DNA from: Aquamicrobium lusatiense | GTDB taxonomy: Bacteria > Pseudomonadota > Alphaproteobacteria > Rhizobiales > Rhizobiaceae | DNA: 64,000 bases | Direction of reading: 5' to 3' | NCBI RefSeq assembly: GCF_014201615.1 | Contig: NZ_JACHEU010000004.1 | Location: forward strand, 196,352 to 260,351 | Shown: in pieces, positions 62,668-64,000 of the stretch | How positions within the stretch are numbered: position 1 is the first letter of the stretch | How the letters are laid out: each line of letters begins with the position of its first letter | The notes under the pieces: generated by a model | Seen by the model: the letters and a program-made list of their open reading frames with translations, nothing else | Databases searched by the model: none | What the model was told of the DNA's origin: nothing | Program-made: the position numbers and the translations under genes

Positions 62668-62704
62668 GCACAGAAGCCGGCCTCGTGCCGGCTTCTTTCT
62701 GTGC
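62668..62704. terminator. Hairpin after the permease gene
   Basis: AGAAGCCGGC / GCCGGCTTCT, a perfect 10-bp stem with loop CTCGT, extended by outer GCACAGA/TCTGTGC arms with a 2-nt bulge. Followed by TTCTGTG rather than a T-run. It lies 18 nt after the permease stop and probably ends that transcript. Confidence 0.65.
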
Positions 62705-62819
62705 TGAAGCGATTCGGGCGGCTTGTCTGTCCCCGCCTTCCCGTCTGCACCGGCTTGTGGAAACGCAAAAGAGGCGTCAGGACTTAATATTCTTTATATG
62801 AAATTTTCTTGCTTTGCAG

Positions 62820-62848
62820 TTGACTGCCGCTTGAAGCCGCTGTTATGG
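62820..62848 (+). promoter_or_regulatory. Probable sigma-70-type promoter of folD-ftfL
   Basis: TTGACT (62820-62825), 17-nt spacer, TTATGG (62843-62848). A leader of about 95 nt precedes the folD ATG at 62950. Just before and across the -35 is TTGCAG-TTGACTGC, whose GCAG/CTGC arms also occur in the mgs promoter at 50150-50165. Confidence 0.6.
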
Positions 62849-62949
62849 TTCCGGAACATAATCAATTAGTTCCGGAGCCGACAAGGGCGCTGCCCAATGT
62901 CGGTGCACAGGACAAGAGCCAACAGAGCTCAAAGGGGAAAGTGCAGAAT

Positions 62950-63849
62950 ATGACCACCGTCATAGATGGTAAGCTTGTGGCCGAAGACGTTGTCGCGACG
63001 GTCCAGAAAGCGGCAGAACTTCTCAGGGCTGAAGCAGGCGTGACACCGGGGCTGGCGGTGGTGATTGTCGGCGAAGACCCTGCCAGTCAGGTCTATGTCG
63101 CCTCCAAATCCCGCAAGGCGAAGGATTGCGGATTTCATTCCGTGCAGCACACGCTGCCTGCCGAAACCTCACAGGCCGACCTTCTGGCGCTGATCGCCGG
63201 CCTGAATGCGGATCCGGAAATTCACGGCATTCTCGTTCAACTTCCCCTGCCCGAACAGATCGATTCCGGCGCCGTGATTCAGGCGATCGCGCCGGAAAAG
63301 GACGTTGACGGCTTTACCTATGTGAATGTCGGCAAGCTGGGCGCCGGTGCTGCGGAAACCGCTTTCGTGCCCTGCACGCCGGCCGGTTCCATGGTGCTTA
63401 TCGAGCGGGTTCGCGGCCGGGATCTTTCGGGGCTCAATGCCGTGGTCGTCGGCCGTTCCAACATTGTCGGCAAGCCGATGGCAAACCTTTTGCTTGCCGC
63501 GAACTGCACCGTCACGGTCGCCCATTCCCGCACCCATGACCTTCCGGCCCTGTGCCGCACCGCCGACATTCTCGTCGCCGCCGTCGGCCGGCCCGAGATG
63601 ATCAGGGGCGACTGGGTCAAGGAAGGCGCCACCGTGATCGATGTCGGCATCAACCGCATTCCTGCACCTGAAAAAGGCGAAGGCAAGCAGCGACTCGTGG
63701 GCGACGTCGCCTACGCAGAGGCGGAGCGCCGCGCCGGGGCGATCACGCCTGTGCCCGGCGGCGTCGGTCCGATGACGATCGCCATGCTCATGGCCAACAC
63801 GCTGGTTTCCGCCTGCCGCGCGGCCGGGCGCACGCCGCCTCGTTTCTAG
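62950..63849 (+). CDS. folD: Bifunctional methylene-H4F dehydrogenase/methenyl-H4F cyclohydrolase
   Basis: FolD interconverts methylene-, methenyl- and 10-formyl-H4F with NADP. 299 residues from the ATG at 62950 (AAAGGGGAAAG upstream; an ATG at 62845 lies inside the promoter). Motifs: [14 protein letters not shown] with the catalytic Lys, [43 protein letters not shown] for NADP and [15 protein letters not shown]. In Methylobacterium the same role is played by MtdA and Fch; here FolD is placed directly before ftfL, so it seems to be the C1 pathway enzyme. Confidence 0.95.
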   Translation: MTTVIDGKLVAEDVVATVQKAAELLRAEAGVTPGLAVVIVGEDPASQVYVASKSRKAKDCGFHSVQHTLPAETSQADLLALIAGLNADPEIHGILVQLPLPEQIDSGAVIQAIAPEKDVDGFTYVNVGKLGAGAAETAFVPCTPAGSMVLIERVRGRDLSGLNAVVVGRSNIVGKPMANLLLAANCTVTVAHSRTHDLPALCRTADILVAAVGRPEMIRGDWVKEGATVIDVGINRIPAPEKGEGKQRLVGDVAYAEAERRAGAITPVPGGVGPMTIAMLMANTLVSACRAAGRTPPRF

Positions 63850-63905
63850 ACTTTCTGTCAACTGCATCGACCTGCTCAGACCCAGATATCACCATCGAGG
63901 AAAAA

Positions 63906-64000
63906 ATGGCCGAAGTTAAAAGCGACATTGAGATTGCGCGTGGAGCGTCGAAGAAGGCGATCCAGGAGGTTGGTGCGAAGATCGGGATACCGTCTGGTGA
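63906..64000 (+). CDS. ftfL: Formate-tetrahydrofolate ligase (partial, 3' end outside window)
   Basis: The visible 31 codons read MAEVKSDIEIARGASKKAIQ onward to AKIGIPSG, matching the N terminus of formyl-H4F synthetase (SDIEIARxAxxKPIxEIAxKLGI). GAGGA lies upstream of the ATG, 56 nt after folD. The enzyme joins formate to H4F with ATP, or runs in reverse to make ATP and formate. Cut by the window edge, so completeness is unknown. Confidence 0.85.
   Translation, partial: MAEVKSDIEIARGASKKAIQEVGAKIGIPSG

Overview
The window reads as a GC-rich alphaproteobacterial chromosome segment, most likely from the order Hyphomicrobiales (Phyllobacteriaceae-like, for example Aminobacter or Mesorhizobium relatives). 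This is inferred from high third-position GC, many ABC transporters with solute-binding proteins, a sarcosine-oxidase-like N-methylglutamate dehydrogenase next to serine-cycle genes, and a GAGCATTTC-type intergenic palindrome of a kind I recall from rhizobia. No rRNA, tRNA, CRISPR, prophage or insertion sequence was seen. Two genes are cut by the window edges (positions 2 and 64000).

Layout. (1) 1-10.2 kb, + strand: an oligopeptide ABC transporter (ATPase, binding protein, two permeases; the first permease is broken by an apparent 20-nt deletion and frameshift), an M14 carboxypeptidase-like protein, 5-oxoprolinase subunits PxpA and fused PxpBC, and a biotin carboxylase-BCCP fusion. (2) 10.5-20.3 kb, + strand: a TetR regulator followed by an uncharacterised catabolic cluster (TIM-barrel isomerase-like, NAD(P)-dependent epimerase/dehydratase-like, DHDPS/KDG-aldolase-like, a NitT/TauT-type ABC transporter, an enolase-superfamily enzyme, a ThDP enzyme). 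Two identical 20-nt operator-like palindromes precede the first two enzyme genes. (3) 20.4-27.5 kb: a pentitol/pentulose locus on the - strand (FGGY kinase, SDR dehydrogenase, ribose/xylose-type ABC transporter) with a divergent LacI regulator and a double LacI-type operator. (4) 27.6-30.7 kb, - strand: a ProVWX-type glycine betaine transporter. (5) 31.3-32.8 kb: a tandem-PAS GGDEF protein.

(6) 33.2-64 kb: a C1-metabolism island. On the - strand are a formyltransferase and an aldehyde dehydrogenase that look like the two catalytic halves of 10-formyl-H4F dehydrogenase (ALDH1L1) without its carrier domain, with a divergent HTH/ligand-binding regulator. Then follows a nearly complete serine cycle, transcribed sga-mcl-mtkA-mtkB-hprA-gck, a terminator, then ppc-glyA and a small unknown gene. 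Divergent from it on the + strand are an XRE-cupin regulator and the eight-gene N-methylglutamate operon mgsABC-gmaS-mgdABCD. After these come a LuxR-type regulator with a degenerate receiver domain, an APC permease, folD and the start of ftfL.

How it works together (family knowledge plus context): methylamine is captured as gamma-glutamylmethylamide by GmaS, converted to N-methylglutamate by MgsABC, and oxidised by MgdABCD to release a C1 unit at formaldehyde/methylene-H4F level. FolD and FtfL move C1 units between methylene-H4F, formyl-H4F and formate. GlyA feeds methylene-H4F into the serine cycle, where Sga, HprA, Gck, Ppc, MtkAB and Mcl fix CO2 and regenerate glyoxylate and acetyl-CoA. 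Enolase and malate dehydrogenase, also needed, are not in the window. The betaine transporter may feed the same pool of methylated amines, but that is only inferred from proximity.
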